Assembly: GCA_036510065.1 (NCBI GenBank)
Contig: DATCEO010000024.1
Coordinates: 39,219 to 103,218 of the forward strand
DNA length: 64,000 bases
Reading direction: 5' to 3'
From: DASUBV01 sp036510065
GTDB lineage: Bacteria; Actinomycetota; Actinomycetes; Streptosporangiales; Streptosporangiaceae
The notes below the pieces were generated by a model. That model was not told the origin of the DNA. It saw nothing but the letters and a program-made list of their open reading frames with translations, and ran no database searches. The position numbers and the translations under genes were made by a program. Shown here piece by piece: positions 41,684-50,284 of the stretch; position 1 is the first letter of the stretch, and every line of letters starts with the position of its first letter.

Positions 41684-42901
41684 GTGATCAAGACCCTGCG
41701 GTCCGTCATGCAGTTCCGGCCGGTCGAGCTGGACCCGGTAACCCGGCGGCTCAGCCGGGCCGCGAGCGTCGCCGACCTGCGGCTGATAGCCAGGAGGCGA
41801 CTGCCCGGCGGCGTGTTCGACTACATCGACGGAGGCGCTGAGGACGAGGTGTCGCTGCGCCGGAACGTCGCCGCGTTCGGGCGGGCGGAGTTCGTCCCCC
41901 GGGTGCTGCGCGACGTCTCCCGCATCGACCTGTCGGCCACCCTGCTCGGCCAGCGGCTGCCGATGCCGCTGGTCGTCGCGCCGACCGGGTTCACCCGGAT
42001 CGCCAGCCCGGGCGGTGAGCTGGACGTCAGCCGGGCGGCCGCCCGGGCTGGCCTGCCCTACACGCTGTCCACGATGGCGACCCGCTCGATCGAGGAAGTG
42101 GCCGCGGTCAGCGGCGGCCCCAAGTGGCTGCAGGTCTACGTCTGGCGCGACCGCGGCCTGGTCAAGGAGTTGCTGAGCCGGGCCGCGCAGGCCGGGTACG
42201 AGGCCATCGTCATCACCGTCGACACTGCCGTGCTGGGCCGCCGCGAGCGTGACGTCCGCCGCGGCTTCACCATGCCGCCGCAGCTCGGGCCCGGCACCCT
42301 GGTCGACGGGCTGCTGCATCCGGGCTGGACCTGGGCCTTCGCCCGGTCCGAGCCGATCACCTTCTCGAACGTGAGCGGCAGCAGCGCGCCCGCCGATGGC
42401 CAGGCGGTGAGCCTGGCCGAGTACAGCAACTCCCAGTTCGACCCGGCGCTGTCCTGGAGCGATCTCGACTGGTTCCGCGCCCAGTGGGCAGGACCCATCG
42501 TGCTCAAGGGGATCCAGAGCGTGCCGGACGCCCGGCTGGCGGCGGACGCGGGCGTCGAGGCCATCGCCCTGTCCAATCACGGCGGGCGGCAGCTGGACGG
42601 CTCCCCCGCCATCCTGGAGCTGGTGCCGCCGGTCGCCGACGCGGTCGGGGACCGGGTGGAGATCATCTGCGACGGGGGCGTCCGCCGGGGCAGCGACATC
42701 GTCAAGGCGGTCGCGCTCGGCGCGCGGGCCTGCATGGCCGGGCGGGCGTTCCTGTACGGGCTGGCCGCCGGGGGCGAGCGCGGTGTCGACAAGGTCGTCT
42801 CGCTGCTCGAGGCGGACATGCGCCGGACCATGGCCCTCACCGGCAATCGCCAGCTCTCCGACCTGGGGCCCGAGCTGATCCGGTGGCGCGGCTCGGCCTA
42901 G
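41684..42901 (+). CDS. FMN-dependent alpha-hydroxy acid dehydrogenase (LldD-like)
   Basis: A 405-residue flavoenzyme of the lactate dehydrogenase/glycolate oxidase family. FMN and catalytic features: FDYIDGGAEDEVSLRRNVAA, VVAPTGFTRIASPGGELDVS, LQVYVWRDRGLVKELLSRA, TVDTAVLGRRERDVRRG, VLKGIQSVPDAR (active-site Lys), and ALSNHGGRQLDG with the catalytic His. It resembles mycobacterial LldD and the related MftD group. GTG start with GAGAAGGG upstream. It likely oxidises a 2-hydroxy acid and pairs with the RraA-like gene. Confidence 0.87.
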   Translation: MIKTLRSVMQFRPVELDPVTRRLSRAASVADLRLIARRRLPGGVFDYIDGGAEDEVSLRRNVAAFGRAEFVPRVLRDVSRIDLSATLLGQRLPMPLVVAPTGFTRIASPGGELDVSRAAARAGLPYTLSTMATRSIEEVAAVSGGPKWLQVYVWRDRGLVKELLSRAAQAGYEAIVITVDTAVLGRRERDVRRGFTMPPQLGPGTLVDGLLHPGWTWAFARSEPITFSNVSGSSAPADGQAVSLAEYSNSQFDPALSWSDLDWFRAQWAGPIVLKGIQSVPDARLAADAGVEAIALSNHGGRQLDGSPAILELVPPVADAVGDRVEIICDGGVRRGSDIVKAVALGARACMAGRAFLYGLAAGGERGVDKVVSLLEADMRRTMALTGNRQLSDLGPELIRWRGSA

Positions 42902-43245
42902 GCCGGCGGGCCGAGGGCTGAACGCACCAGGTCGCGGAGCTCCTCGTCGGGGATGCCGGCCGCATCTTCGGACCGCAGCCGGACGGTCCCCGTGCTCGTC
43001 CTGAGCTCGGGATGCCGGGCCAGGAAGCCCGCCTCGCGGCCCGGCTTCCACCCGTAAATCGACACGCCGTGCTTCCACGCCCCGACGTGGAGGCGTCCGC
43101 TGCCGACCTTGTAGGTGGGCATCTTGTACGAGAGCACGACTGCTGCGTCGGGATAAACGGCCAGGATTAGCTGGTGCAGCCGGTCGAACAGGGGGCGATG
43201 CTCAGGAGGGATGGCGTCGATGTAATCGCGTACTGCCTCATCCAC
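42898..43245 (-). CDS. DUF1801 (YdhG-like) protein
   Basis: A 115-residue protein with the DUF1801 pattern: VRDYIDAIPPEHRPLFDRLH, AAVVLSYKMPTYKVGSGRLH, VGAWKHGVSIYGWKPGREA and a C-terminal RLRSEDAAGIPDEELRDLVR. Function unknown; relatives are small cytosolic proteins with an iron-binding-like fold. It converges with LldD, with a 4-bp overlap at the stops. Confidence 0.85.
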   Translation of the reverse strand: MDEAVRDYIDAIPPEHRPLFDRLHQLILAVYPDAAVVLSYKMPTYKVGSGRLHVGAWKHGVSIYGWKPGREAGFLARHPELRTSTGTVRLRSEDAAGIPDEELRDLVRSALGPPA

Positions 43246-43338
43246 GGTCTGCTCCTCTCAGAGACGGTCTCCATTGTCAGCGGTCAAGACCGGGCGGCGG
43301 CGCCAAAGTCATCGGCCGGCGTGAGCGCGCGGCTGAGC

Positions 43339-43935
43339 TCACAAGCGGCGGATGGTGGCGAGCCAGGCCTGAGCGATCGTGGTGCCCAGGCCCGGGTTGA
43401 TCTCAAAGGTGTCGGCCGCGATGCTGGTGACGTTCCAGCCGTCGCTAAAGGCCGCGGCCAGCTCGTCGCGGCGCACCCGCCGGGGGCCGAAATCGCCGGG
43501 CTGGCGGTCGCTGAAGCACATCAGGAAGCAGGTGCCACCGGGCTGCAGGGCAGACCCCAGGCTGGTGACGTACCGGGGGCGGTCCTGGTCATCGAAGACG
43601 TGGAACAGCCCGCTGTCGAGCACGGTGTCAAAAGTCCTGCCGAGCTGGGCCAGGTCCAGCGCATTGGCGACATCGAAGCGGACCGCCAGGCCGCGGGCGG
43701 CTGCCTTCTCGCGTGCTCGGCCGATGGCCCGCGGTGAGATGTCCACGCCAGTAGCGTCCGCGCCGTGCGCGGCGGCCAGCAGCGTGTGCTCGCCGGTTCC
43801 GCAGCCCGCATCGAGAAGCTGGCCGCCCAGCAGACCGCTGTCCGCCAGCCGGACGAAGGCTGGCTGAGGCCGACCAATATCCCAGGGCGCTGGCGTGCTC
43901 GACTCGTACGCCGCGTCCCAGCCCGGCATCGTCAT
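43339..43935 (-). CDS. Class I SAM-dependent methyltransferase
   Basis: A 198-residue methyltransferase: MTMPGWDAAYESSTPAPWDI at the N-terminus, motif I LLDAGCGTGEHTLLAA, ATGVDISPRAIGRAREKAAA (motif II), FDTVLDSGLFHVFDD (motif IV) and TCFLMCFSDRQPGDFGPRRV. The layout matches thiopurine/tellurite-type methyltransferases. Start taken at 43935 (MTMPGW); 43929 is also possible. Substrate unknown. Confidence 0.85.
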   Translation of the reverse strand: MTMPGWDAAYESSTPAPWDIGRPQPAFVRLADSGLLGGQLLDAGCGTGEHTLLAAAHGADATGVDISPRAIGRAREKAAARGLAVRFDVANALDLAQLGRTFDTVLDSGLFHVFDDQDRPRYVTSLGSALQPGGTCFLMCFSDRQPGDFGPRRVRRDELAAAFSDGWNVTSIAADTFEINPGLGTTIAQAWLATIRRL

Positions 43936-44102
43936 ACAGGATGACCCACGCCCTTGCGCTAGGTGATGACGCCCCCGAGTTTTCGGCGGCAGCCCTACGC
44001 CCTCCATCATGGCGCGGAAACTCCGGCCTGTGCGGCGAGTCTGATCTGATCCAGCCTCGCCGGGGAAAATGCGGTTGCGGCAGCGGCGGTGCCGGGGGAA
44101 CG

Positions 44103-44978
44103 ATGCGTCGGGTGGAGCCCGTCCTTGTCACCGAGCGGCTAGTGCTGCGGCAGTTCTCTGGCGCTGACGCCGGCCAGTTGCTGGCCCTGGACGGCGATCC
44201 GGCGGTCATGCGATTCCTGGATCGGCAGACCAGGACGCTGGCCGAGATCGAGTCTGAGGTGCTGCCGCGGTTCCTGGCCTCCTACCGGCGATACCGGGAT
44301 TTCGGCTTCTGGGCCGCCGACACCCGCCACGACGGGGAGTTCATCGGCTGGCTCGGCCTGCGGCCGGTCATGTCCGCCGATATGGCGATCGTGCACTGGC
44401 GCGATGCCCCGCCTGACGCCATGGTCGTCGAGCTCGGCTACCGGCTGCGGCGTAGCGCCTGGGGGCGGGGATATGCCACCGAGGGAGCGCGGGCGCTGAT
44501 CGGCCGGGCTTTCAGCAGCCCGGGCGTCGAGGAGATCGTGGCTACCACGATGGCGGTGAACGCACGCTCCCGGCGAGTCCTGGATAAGGCCGGGCTCCGG
44601 TACGACCGGACCGTGCACGTGGACTGGCCGGATCCGCTAGAGGGCACCGAGCATGGGGAAGTCGAGTACCGGTTGCACCGCACCGACTGGGCTAAGGCGG
44701 AGCAGCGCCCTGGCTACTTGCAGAGTGAAGAATCCACGCCGTGCGGCCTAGCCACGCGCCATTCCGAGAGGTCCCGGCTTAGTGCTCTAGAGTGCCGCTG
44801 CGCCGAATACCCAAGGGCCGGTGTCACTGATGAAGGTGGCGGGGAAGCCGAGGTCGAGTCTGGAAACGCTGTCGAGGCGCGCGACTGCCTCGTCGGTCAG
44901 GTCGAGATCGGCGGCACCGAGGTTGTCGAGCAGCTGGCCGGGACGGCGTGCGCCGATGATGGGGTGAATGGCCGGTGA
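44103..44978 (+). CDS. GNAT acetyltransferase (RimJ/RimL type) with read-through tail
   Basis: RimJ/RimL-like N-acetyltransferase. The fold spans the first ~195 residues: VTERLVLRQFSGADAGQLLA, FWAADTRHDGEFIGWLGLRP, the acetyl-CoA loop RRSAWGRGYATEGARALIGR, and NARSRRVLDKAGLRYDRTVH, ending at VEYRLHRTDWAK. The frame does not stop there but continues ~95 more residues of Glu/Gly-rich, non-domain sequence that is antisense to the end of an aldo/keto reductase relic. The natural stop was probably lost when that region rearranged. Confidence 0.8.
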   Translation: MRRVEPVLVTERLVLRQFSGADAGQLLALDGDPAVMRFLDRQTRTLAEIESEVLPRFLASYRRYRDFGFWAADTRHDGEFIGWLGLRPVMSADMAIVHWRDAPPDAMVVELGYRLRRSAWGRGYATEGARALIGRAFSSPGVEEIVATTMAVNARSRRVLDKAGLRYDRTVHVDWPDPLEGTEHGEVEYRLHRTDWAKAEQRPGYLQSEESTPCGLATRHSERSRLSALECRCAEYPRAGVTDEGGGEAEVESGNAVEARDCLVGQVEIGGTEVVEQLAGTACADDGVNGR

Positions 44979-45381
44979 CCAGGTTCTCGTCCAGGCGATG
45001 GCAACCTGGGCCGGCGTGACCCCGAGTTCGCCGGCGACCGCCTGCACGCTTGCTGCCACTGTGCGCTGATGCTCAGTGAGGGTGGCGGGATCGATCCGGG
45101 TGGTCGGCTCCGCCGCATGCGCATTGCTGAGGCGGGCGTGTCCGAGATGCCGACATAGAGAATCTTCCCGGCCCGCACCTCGTCGTCGAGGGCCCGCATG
45201 GTCTCCTCGGGCGGCGTGTGCCGGTCCCACATGTGTACCCAGTAAATGTCGATGTAGCTCGTGCGCAGTCGGCGCAAGCTGGTTTCCAGCGACAGCCGCA
45301 GGTTCTTTCGGTGGTTTCCCGCGGCGTTGGGAACAGCTCAGAGACGCGCAGCCCGCTGGCGCCGAAAAGCTTGTACCGCAT
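44787..45381 (-). pseudogene. Aldo/keto reductase relic with two internal deletions
   Basis: Start MRYKLFGASGLRVSEL, then a jump (about 75 codons, with the D-Y-K region) to NAAGNHRKNLRLSLETSLRR followed by LRTSYIDIYWVHMWDRHTPP and RAGKILYVGISDTPA; then a second gap and SNAHAAEPTTRIDPATLTEH, AGELGVTPAQVAIAWTRTWS and IGARRPGQLLDNLGAADLDL. The three pieces lie in different frames. These are AKR family blocks in correct order, lacking the catalytic Asp/Tyr/Lys. Dead. Confidence 0.8.
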
Positions 45382-45470
45382 CAGCCCGAACCCTCACCCC
45401 GGCCGAATGCCGCCGCAGCGAGCCGCGCCACCTCATCGCGGTTTCCCTCAAGAATTGTGCTCATCCGAAT

Positions 45471-45521
45471 CACTATACAGAGTGTTCAGACATAGTGTCT
45501 ATACATCTTGTTGATAGTGTC
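45471..45521. promoter_or_regulatory. EthR-like operator upstream of TetR gene
   Basis: The AT-rich gap before the EthR-like gene carries ATAGTGTC at 45492-45499 and 45514-45521 (22 bp apart) and the inverted CACTAT at 45471-45476, with the palindrome GACA-TAG-TGTC at 45489-45499. The element ACATCTTGTTGATAGTGT resembles the operator I recall for mycobacterial EthR. Autoregulation is inferred. Confidence 0.55.
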
Positions 45522-45527
45522 CTGCCC

Positions 45528-46193
45528 ATGCCCACGTCATCGCGTCCCAGGCAGCCCGCTCGGCAGCAGCCCGCTCGCCGGCGGCGGGGCCGCCGCGCGG
45601 CGGCTCGCGGCGGCGATGGCCCGGACCTGCGCGAGGCCATCCTGACGGCGACCGCCGCGCTGCTCACCGACCACGACTTCGGCGACCTCGCCGTCAGCGA
45701 CATCCTCACGGCCGCAGCGGTCTCCCGCGGCAGCTTCTACTTCTACTTCGACAGCAAGTACGACGTTCTTGGCGAGCTCGTGCGCCGCGCAGTGGCCCAG
45801 GGACTCGCCGCCGCCGCGCCCTGGCTGGCGAACCCCGACGATCCGGCGGCCGCGCTGCGCGCCGGGATCACGGCCGGAGCGCAGCTGTGGCAGGCCAGCG
45901 CGCCCATCCTGCGCGCCATCGTCGATAACTGGCGCGCCGACCCGCGCCTCACGGCCCTGTGGCTTGAGCAGATGCAGAGCTTCACCGACGCGACCATCAC
46001 CCAGATCACCGCCGACCCGCGCGCCCTGCGGCGGCTCAGCGGCCAGGACATCCCGGCCCTGGCCAGCGCGCTCACCTGGCTCGGCGAGCGCCTTTACTAT
46101 CTCGCCGCCACGAGCACTCCGCCGTTCGACGACCAAGACACGCTAGTCAGCACGCTCCTGCACGTCTGGACATCAGCCCTCTACGAGCCCTAG
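45528..46193 (+). CDS. EthR-like TetR-family regulator
   Basis: A 221-residue regulator with a basic N-terminal arm (RQQPARRRRGRRAAARGGD), HTH AILTATAALLTDHDFGDLAV then AAVSRGSFYFYFDSKYDVLG, and a C-terminal ligand domain ending TLVSTLLHVWTSALYEP. The SR(G/P)(S/T)FYFYF motif and the terminal HVWTSxxY are EthR hallmarks. In mycobacteria EthR controls a divergent monooxygenase; here the divergent gene is only an AKR relic, so its original target may be lost. Confidence 0.85.
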   Translation: MPTSSRPRQPARQQPARRRRGRRAAARGGDGPDLREAILTATAALLTDHDFGDLAVSDILTAAAVSRGSFYFYFDSKYDVLGELVRRAVAQGLAAAAPWLANPDDPAAALRAGITAGAQLWQASAPILRAIVDNWRADPRLTALWLEQMQSFTDATITQITADPRALRRLSGQDIPALASALTWLGERLYYLAATSTPPFDDQDTLVSTLLHVWTSALYEP

Positions 46194-46405
46194 GAGGCAG
46201 GCGAGCAGCTTCGCTGCCGCCTGCGGGAGCCGCCCCGGCAAAGGCGGCAGCTGAAGACGACAAATCGTCTGGCATAACGGCCCCCCAGGCCAGCCGCCGA
46301 TCGCAGGACCAGAGCAGAGCGGCTGCCCGCGCGGCCGATTGGCTCGCTCAGCCACAGCCGCCGGGCTTTCTAGGTGACCCGCTCCCGCCTGCGTACGCTC
46401 AGGGG

Positions 46406-46795
46406 GTGGATGGAGATGACGTGCTGGAGTCCAGCGACCTGGTTGCCTTCGCGGCAGCGAGCGACCTCGCGCGAGCGCGGGCGTTCTACGAGCACAAGCT
46501 CGGCCTGCCGGTCGTTGAGGACAACGACTTCGCGGTCGTCTTCGACGCGAACGGCACCATGCTGCGGGTCACGGCGGTCCCTGAGGTCTCGCCCGCCGGT
46601 TACACCGTGCTCGGCTGGCGGGTTACGGACATAGGAGCAGCCGTCCGGGGCCTGCAGGCCAGGGGGGTTGCCTTCAGGGCCTACGACGGCATGGACCAGG
46701 ACGAGAACGGTATCTGGACCACGCCTGGCGGCGACAAGGTCGCGTGGTTCGCCGATCCCGACGGCAACACCTTGTCGCTCACGCAGTTCCTCTAG
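46406..46795 (+). CDS. VOC-superfamily protein
   Basis: A 129-residue glyoxalase-fold protein: SDLVAFAAASDLARARAFYE, HKLGLPVVEDNDFAVVFDAN, VLGWRVTDIGAAVRGLQARG, and WTTPGGDKVAWFADPDGNTL. The late E/D position (WFADPDGN) keeps the usual metal-site context; substrate unknown. The GTG at 46406 is favoured by GGGGG just upstream. It converges with the sortase gene with a 17-bp overlap. Confidence 0.8.
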   Translation: MDGDDVLESSDLVAFAAASDLARARAFYEHKLGLPVVEDNDFAVVFDANGTMLRVTAVPEVSPAGYTVLGWRVTDIGAAVRGLQARGVAFRAYDGMDQDENGIWTTPGGDKVAWFADPDGNTLSLTQFL

Positions 46796-47564
46796 ACACA
46801 CGACCCGCACGGCGACTGCCGGCCGGGCGGGCTGAGACGAGGGACGCGTACACCACAGTGGAACTCAGGTAATGGCCGGTGGCGTAGTCGAAAGTGCCCC
46901 CGCACGTTATCAGGCGCAGGGCCGCGTAGTTGGCGGCGCCGTAGATTCTCTTCGCAGGGAAATTGGATTTGAGATACTGCCGGACACCGGTGACGCGGAA
47001 AACAGCGGTGATCCCGTCGGCGCGGGTCACATCGATGCGGTCCCCCGGCCGGAGGGCGCCCAGGCGGAAGAACACAGCCGGCCCCCGATAGCTGTCGAGG
47101 TGACCTTCGATGACCGAGGCCCCGATCTGGCCGGGCGTCGCCGAGAACTTGTACCAGGCCGCCTCGCTGGCCTCGGTGGAAAGCGACGGCACCTGGATGA
47201 TGCCGTCGGCGTTGACTCCCAGGTGCAGCAGTTCCGAATTCACGTCAATGGCCGGGATGTCAACCGACACCGGCAGGGAGCGCGGCAGCGATGGCCCCCG
47301 GGCCCTGCCTCCGCCTGGCCCGGTAGCGCCCGCTGCCGCCAGGGCAGGCTGCTGCGCGTGCGCCTGGGCACTGATCACGAAGCCGACGGCGGCGACCCCG
47401 CCCATGACGAGAAGGACGCCGACCATCCCGGCCACCCGGGCACGGAGACTTCCTGGCCTGCTGGGCGGAGGGAGGGAGCCATTCTGCGGCCAGGAGACGA
47501 CCACGCGAAACCCGGCTATGCGCCGCCATCCCGCATCACCCAATGCCGTCGTCCCTCCGGCCAT
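46779..47564 (-). CDS. Class E/F sortase
   Basis: A 261-residue sortase. An N-terminal span (VAGMVGVLLVMGGVAAVGFV) anchors it, followed by a Gly/Ala linker and the sortase barrel: VDIPAIDVNSELLHLGVNAD, GASVIEGHLDSYRGPAVFFR with catalytic His155, and LRLITCGGTFDYATGHY with catalytic Cys221. Class F sortases cleave C-terminal sorting signals and attach surface proteins. The gene is divergent from a Ser/Thr-rich surface protein that ends in a membrane anchor, its obvious candidate substrate. Confidence 0.85.
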   Translation of the reverse strand: MAGGTTALGDAGWRRIAGFRVVVSWPQNGSLPPPSRPGSLRARVAGMVGVLLVMGGVAAVGFVISAQAHAQQPALAAAGATGPGGGRARGPSLPRSLPVSVDIPAIDVNSELLHLGVNADGIIQVPSLSTEASEAAWYKFSATPGQIGASVIEGHLDSYRGPAVFFRLGALRPGDRIDVTRADGITAVFRVTGVRQYLKSNFPAKRIYGAANYAALRLITCGGTFDYATGHYLSSTVVYASLVSARPAGSRRAGRVSRGTA

Positions 47565-47709
47565 CTTCCCCAGGGGCTGCTACTCGCGTAGCCTGATGAT
47601 CAATGCTGAGCAGGCCGTTGCATGTATGTGCCGCCAATGGGCTCTGCCTTATGGCCCTCGACGCTTACGGGGACCTGTCCTTCGTCTGCCCGACGCGTGG
47701 GGAGGGTCC

Positions 47710-48132
47710 ATGAATATGCGCACCGCTATGGCCAGGGCGAGGCTCAGCGGCATATTGACCGCCGTCGGCTTCGGCATCTTGACCCTACTCGTTTCCGCAG
47801 CAGTCTCGGCCTGCACGACATCCTCATCCACGGCGACACTGCCCTCATCCTCACCCTCACATAGCGATTCGGCAACACCGACGGCATCGCCCAGCGCCAC
47901 GCGGACGACCGTGACGCCGAGCACGAGCGCCAGCCATTCGGCCAGCCCGTCCGCATCACCGTCGGCGACGCGGAGCACGTCGGCCAGCCCGCTCACCACT
48001 GCCGCCCCCCCGACTGGCGGCGGTGGCACGGCCGGCTTCCAGGACGTCGCGCTCCTCGGGCTCGGGGGCGCGGCGATACTGGCCGGCGCCGGGAGTCTCG
48101 CCTACCGCAGGAAGATCATCAGGAATCGCTGA
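47710..48132 (+). CDS. Ser/Thr-rich surface protein with C-terminal membrane anchor (candidate sortase substrate)
   Basis: A 140-residue exported protein. The leader ends LTLLVSAAVSACTT (Cys35 could be lipidated). Residues 36-100 are almost only Ser, Thr, Pro, Ala (e.g. SPSATRTTVTPSTSASHSAS), a wall-spanning stalk. The end is PPTGGGGTAGFQDVALLGLG, a hydrophobic span (AAILAGAGSLAYRR) and a basic tail KIIRNR, the organisation of a sorting signal though no exact LPxTG is present; GGTAGFQ could be the cleavage motif. GGAGGG RBS. It faces the sortase gene. Confidence 0.75.
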   Translation: MNMRTAMARARLSGILTAVGFGILTLLVSAAVSACTTSSSTATLPSSSPSHSDSATPTASPSATRTTVTPSTSASHSASPSASPSATRSTSASPLTTAAPPTGGGGTAGFQDVALLGLGGAAILAGAGSLAYRRKIIRNR

Positions 48133-48157
48133 CCCACCTGGTCGCCCGGCCAGCCCA

Positions 48158-48196
48158 CGAGCGCGGGCTGCGAGCCTGGCTCGCAGCCCGCGCTCG
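48158..48196 (+). terminator. Strong hairpin terminator after surface-protein gene
   Basis: A perfect 17-bp stem (CGAGCGCGGGCTGCGAG and its complement) around a CCTGG loop, starting 26 bp after the stop. No T-run. It also separates the surface-protein gene from the antisense two-component relic. Confidence 0.75.
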
Positions 48197-48299
48197 GCCT
48201 AACCCGGTTGCTGTTCGCCGGACAGGAGTCCAGCGACGGGTCACTGGACGCCGTTGAACTCGTATTGCGCGTTTCCCGAAGGGTCGGCATGGCCGCCTG

Positions 48300-49015
48300 G
48301 CCAGCGCAAGCTGGAGCCGCTCCAGCAGGCCGTTCATGGTGATGGCGAGAGCGGCGATCTCATCTCCGGTCGCCGAGACAGGCAGCCGGGAGTCGGTGTC
48401 ATGCCCGGTGATCTCCTCTAGGCGGCGTCGCATGCGCGTCACCGGATCCAGGGCCGCGCCGGTCAGCAGCCATCCGCCCAGTCCGGTCATGAGCACGGCC
48501 AGCGGGGCCCCGATCAGCAGGGCCAGGCGAGCGCGCGCCAGCGCGCTGTCGGCGATGTCGGTCGGTACGGCGACCACCGCGATGACCCAATGCGAACGGA
48601 AGCGAAGGTCAGTGGCCATGATCCGCAGCCGCTCCCCCTCGACCACGGCGGTAGAAGTCAGCGGGCCTGCGGCCGCCTGGCGCAGCTGGCCCAGGGAGAG
48701 CAGCGGGGCGGCGCTCTCGGTGCCCGATGAGTACACCACCAGCCCGCGCGCGGTGAGAACCTGGCTGACCTCCTGCGCAGCTGGGGACTGGCCAGCATGG
48801 CTCCCGGCCTGATTGCTGCCGAACGAATCGCGGGCTGGCAGCGACCCGCTCGCCATCCGGGCCGCCAGCGCCGCGGTGCGCAGCCGGAGCTCGCTGTCAA
48901 GGGCGGCTCTGAGCGAGGTGTGCAGCTGCCGCAAGAAGGCCAGGCCGGCCACCATGACCAAGCGCGCCACTACCCAGCGCGAAGGCCGAGGCGAGTCGCA
49001 TCCGCAGCGACATGA
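48300..49015 (-). pseudogene. Sensor histidine kinase relic (N-terminal half only)
   Basis: Opens MSLRMRLASAFALG at 49015, shifts frame, then VARLVMVAGLAFLRQLHTSL, RAALDSELRLRTAALAARMA, an extracellular domain (LTARGLVVYSSGTESAAPLL), a second span and a HAMP domain (ALDPVTRMRRRLEEITGHDT; SATGDEIAALAITMNGLLER). After LQLALAR, where the phospho-acceptor helix should begin, the sequence becomes unrelated (a frame ends ADPSGNAQYEFNGVQ). The kinase core is absent. Dead, with its partner at 49020. Confidence 0.78.
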
Positions 49016-49019
49016 CCAC

Positions 49020-49701
49020 TCAGCCCGCCGCGGCCGGCGCGTCCCGCAGCCGGCAGCCGACTCCGCGGACCGTCTCCAGCTGCGTGACCCCGAACGGCCG
49101 GTCGACCTTGCGCCGCAGGTAGCCGGCGTACTGGTCGACGACATTGGACACGCCCTCGTAAGAGGAGTCCCAGACATGCTCCAGGATCCGCGTGCGGGTC
49201 AGGACCTGACCAGGATGACGGCGGAACAGCTCGAGCAGCGCGAACTCCTTCGGGGACAGCGCAAGTTCCGCCTGCCCGCGCCATACCCGCCGGGTAGCGG
49301 GGTCCAGCCCCAGGTCACATTCCATCAGCGTCGGCCGCTCTGGCGCGCCCCGCCGGATCAGGGCCCTGAGCCGGGCGAGAAGCTTATCGAAACTGAACGG
49401 CTTGGCCAGATTCATCGGCCCCGGAATCCAGGCCGTGTACCAGGGCACCCAGGTCGCCACGGGCGGTCAGCATCACCACCGGGGCCCAGCAGCCGCGGCT
49501 GCGCAGCTTGCTGCACACTTCTATGCCGTCATAGCCGGGCCGCATGACGTCGAGCACCACGGCGTCGTAGCAGAATTCACCAGCCCGCCACGCGGCATCT
49601 GGGCCGTCGACCGCGATGTCGGCGCTATACCCGCCTCGGACAGCCCCCGCCTCAGCAAGGCCGCGGTACGTTTCCTCATCCTCCACCACCAGAATCCGCA
49701 T
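49020..49701 (-). pseudogene. OmpR-type response regulator, frameshifted
   Basis: The receiver MRILVVEDEE...YSADIAVDGPDAAW and VVLDVMRPGYDGIEV (phospho-acceptor Asp present) and the winged helix LAKPFSFDKLLARLRALIRR, LALSPKEFALLELFRRHPGQ, YLRRKVDRPFGVTQLETVRG are both there but in different frames; the break is at SGADE near 49410. A second pair of shifts around 49660 disrupts TAALLRRGLSEAG. Together with the truncated kinase immediately downstream this is a dead two-component system. Confidence 0.8.
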
Positions 49702-49788
49702 AACTCCACGCTAGAAGCCTCACATGTGAACGACATGAACGCGCTGTCGGCCAGCGCAGCCGGCAGGCCGGGCAGCGTTGGCAGCGGA

Positions 49789-49834
49789 TTGACGCAACTG
49801 ATCGGTTGCTATAATGTAGCAATCGATCAGTTGC
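49789..49834 (+). promoter_or_regulatory. Promoter embedded in an 18-bp inverted repeat
   Basis: GCAACTGATCGGTTGCTA (49794-49811) and TAGCAATCGATCAGTTGC (49817-49834) are complementary in 17 of 18 positions with spacer TAATG. The centre contains a consensus TATAAT (49810-49815), preceded by TTGACG (49789-49794) with 15-bp spacing. A repressor dimer bound here would occlude the -10 box. The obvious candidate is the ArsR protein encoded second in the operon. Confidence 0.82.
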
Positions 49835-49852
49835 TACTTGTGGGAGGCTGTC

Positions 49853-50284
49853 ATGGGATTCCCCGATCGCATCGAGCGGGTCGTCGAGATCGCCCCCCCG
49901 CCGGCCAGGGTGTGGGCCGCGCTCACCACGGCCGAGGGCCTGGGCACCTGGTTCGGCAACCAGGCCACGATCGACCTGCGCCCGGGCGGATCGGCCGAGA
50001 TGACGTGGACCGGCGGCCACACGGCCGACATGCGGATCGAACGGGTCGACGAGCCGACGGTATTCGGCTTCACCTGGCACATCTACGGCCTGCCCGATGA
50101 CGATCCGCGGCGCACCTATGTCGAGTTCACGCTCGAGCCGGTCGGTGCGGGCACGCGGCTGACCGTGGTCGAATCCGGCTTCGCTCAGCTGCCGGAAGAT
50201 GCCTACCGCGAGGCGTACGACGGTAACACCCGGGGCTGGGCGAGCGAGCTGGGTGAGCTGGCCGGCTACCTCGATGCCGCCTGA
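49853..50284 (+). CDS. SRPBCC (AHSA1-type) protein
   Basis: A 143-residue START-like protein: FPDRIERVVEIAPPPARVWA, LTTAEGLGTWFGNQATIDLR, GGSAEMTWTGGHTADMRIER, VVESGFAQLPEDAYREAYDG and GWASELGELAGYLDAA, typical of AHSA1 domains found next to ArsR repressors. GGGAGG precedes the ATG. First gene of a two-gene operon whose promoter lies in a palindrome; the downstream ArsR start overlaps it by 11 bp. Confidence 0.87.
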   Translation: MGFPDRIERVVEIAPPPARVWAALTTAEGLGTWFGNQATIDLRPGGSAEMTWTGGHTADMRIERVDEPTVFGFTWHIYGLPDDDPRRTYVEFTLEPVGAGTRLTVVESGFAQLPEDAYREAYDGNTRGWASELGELAGYLDAA

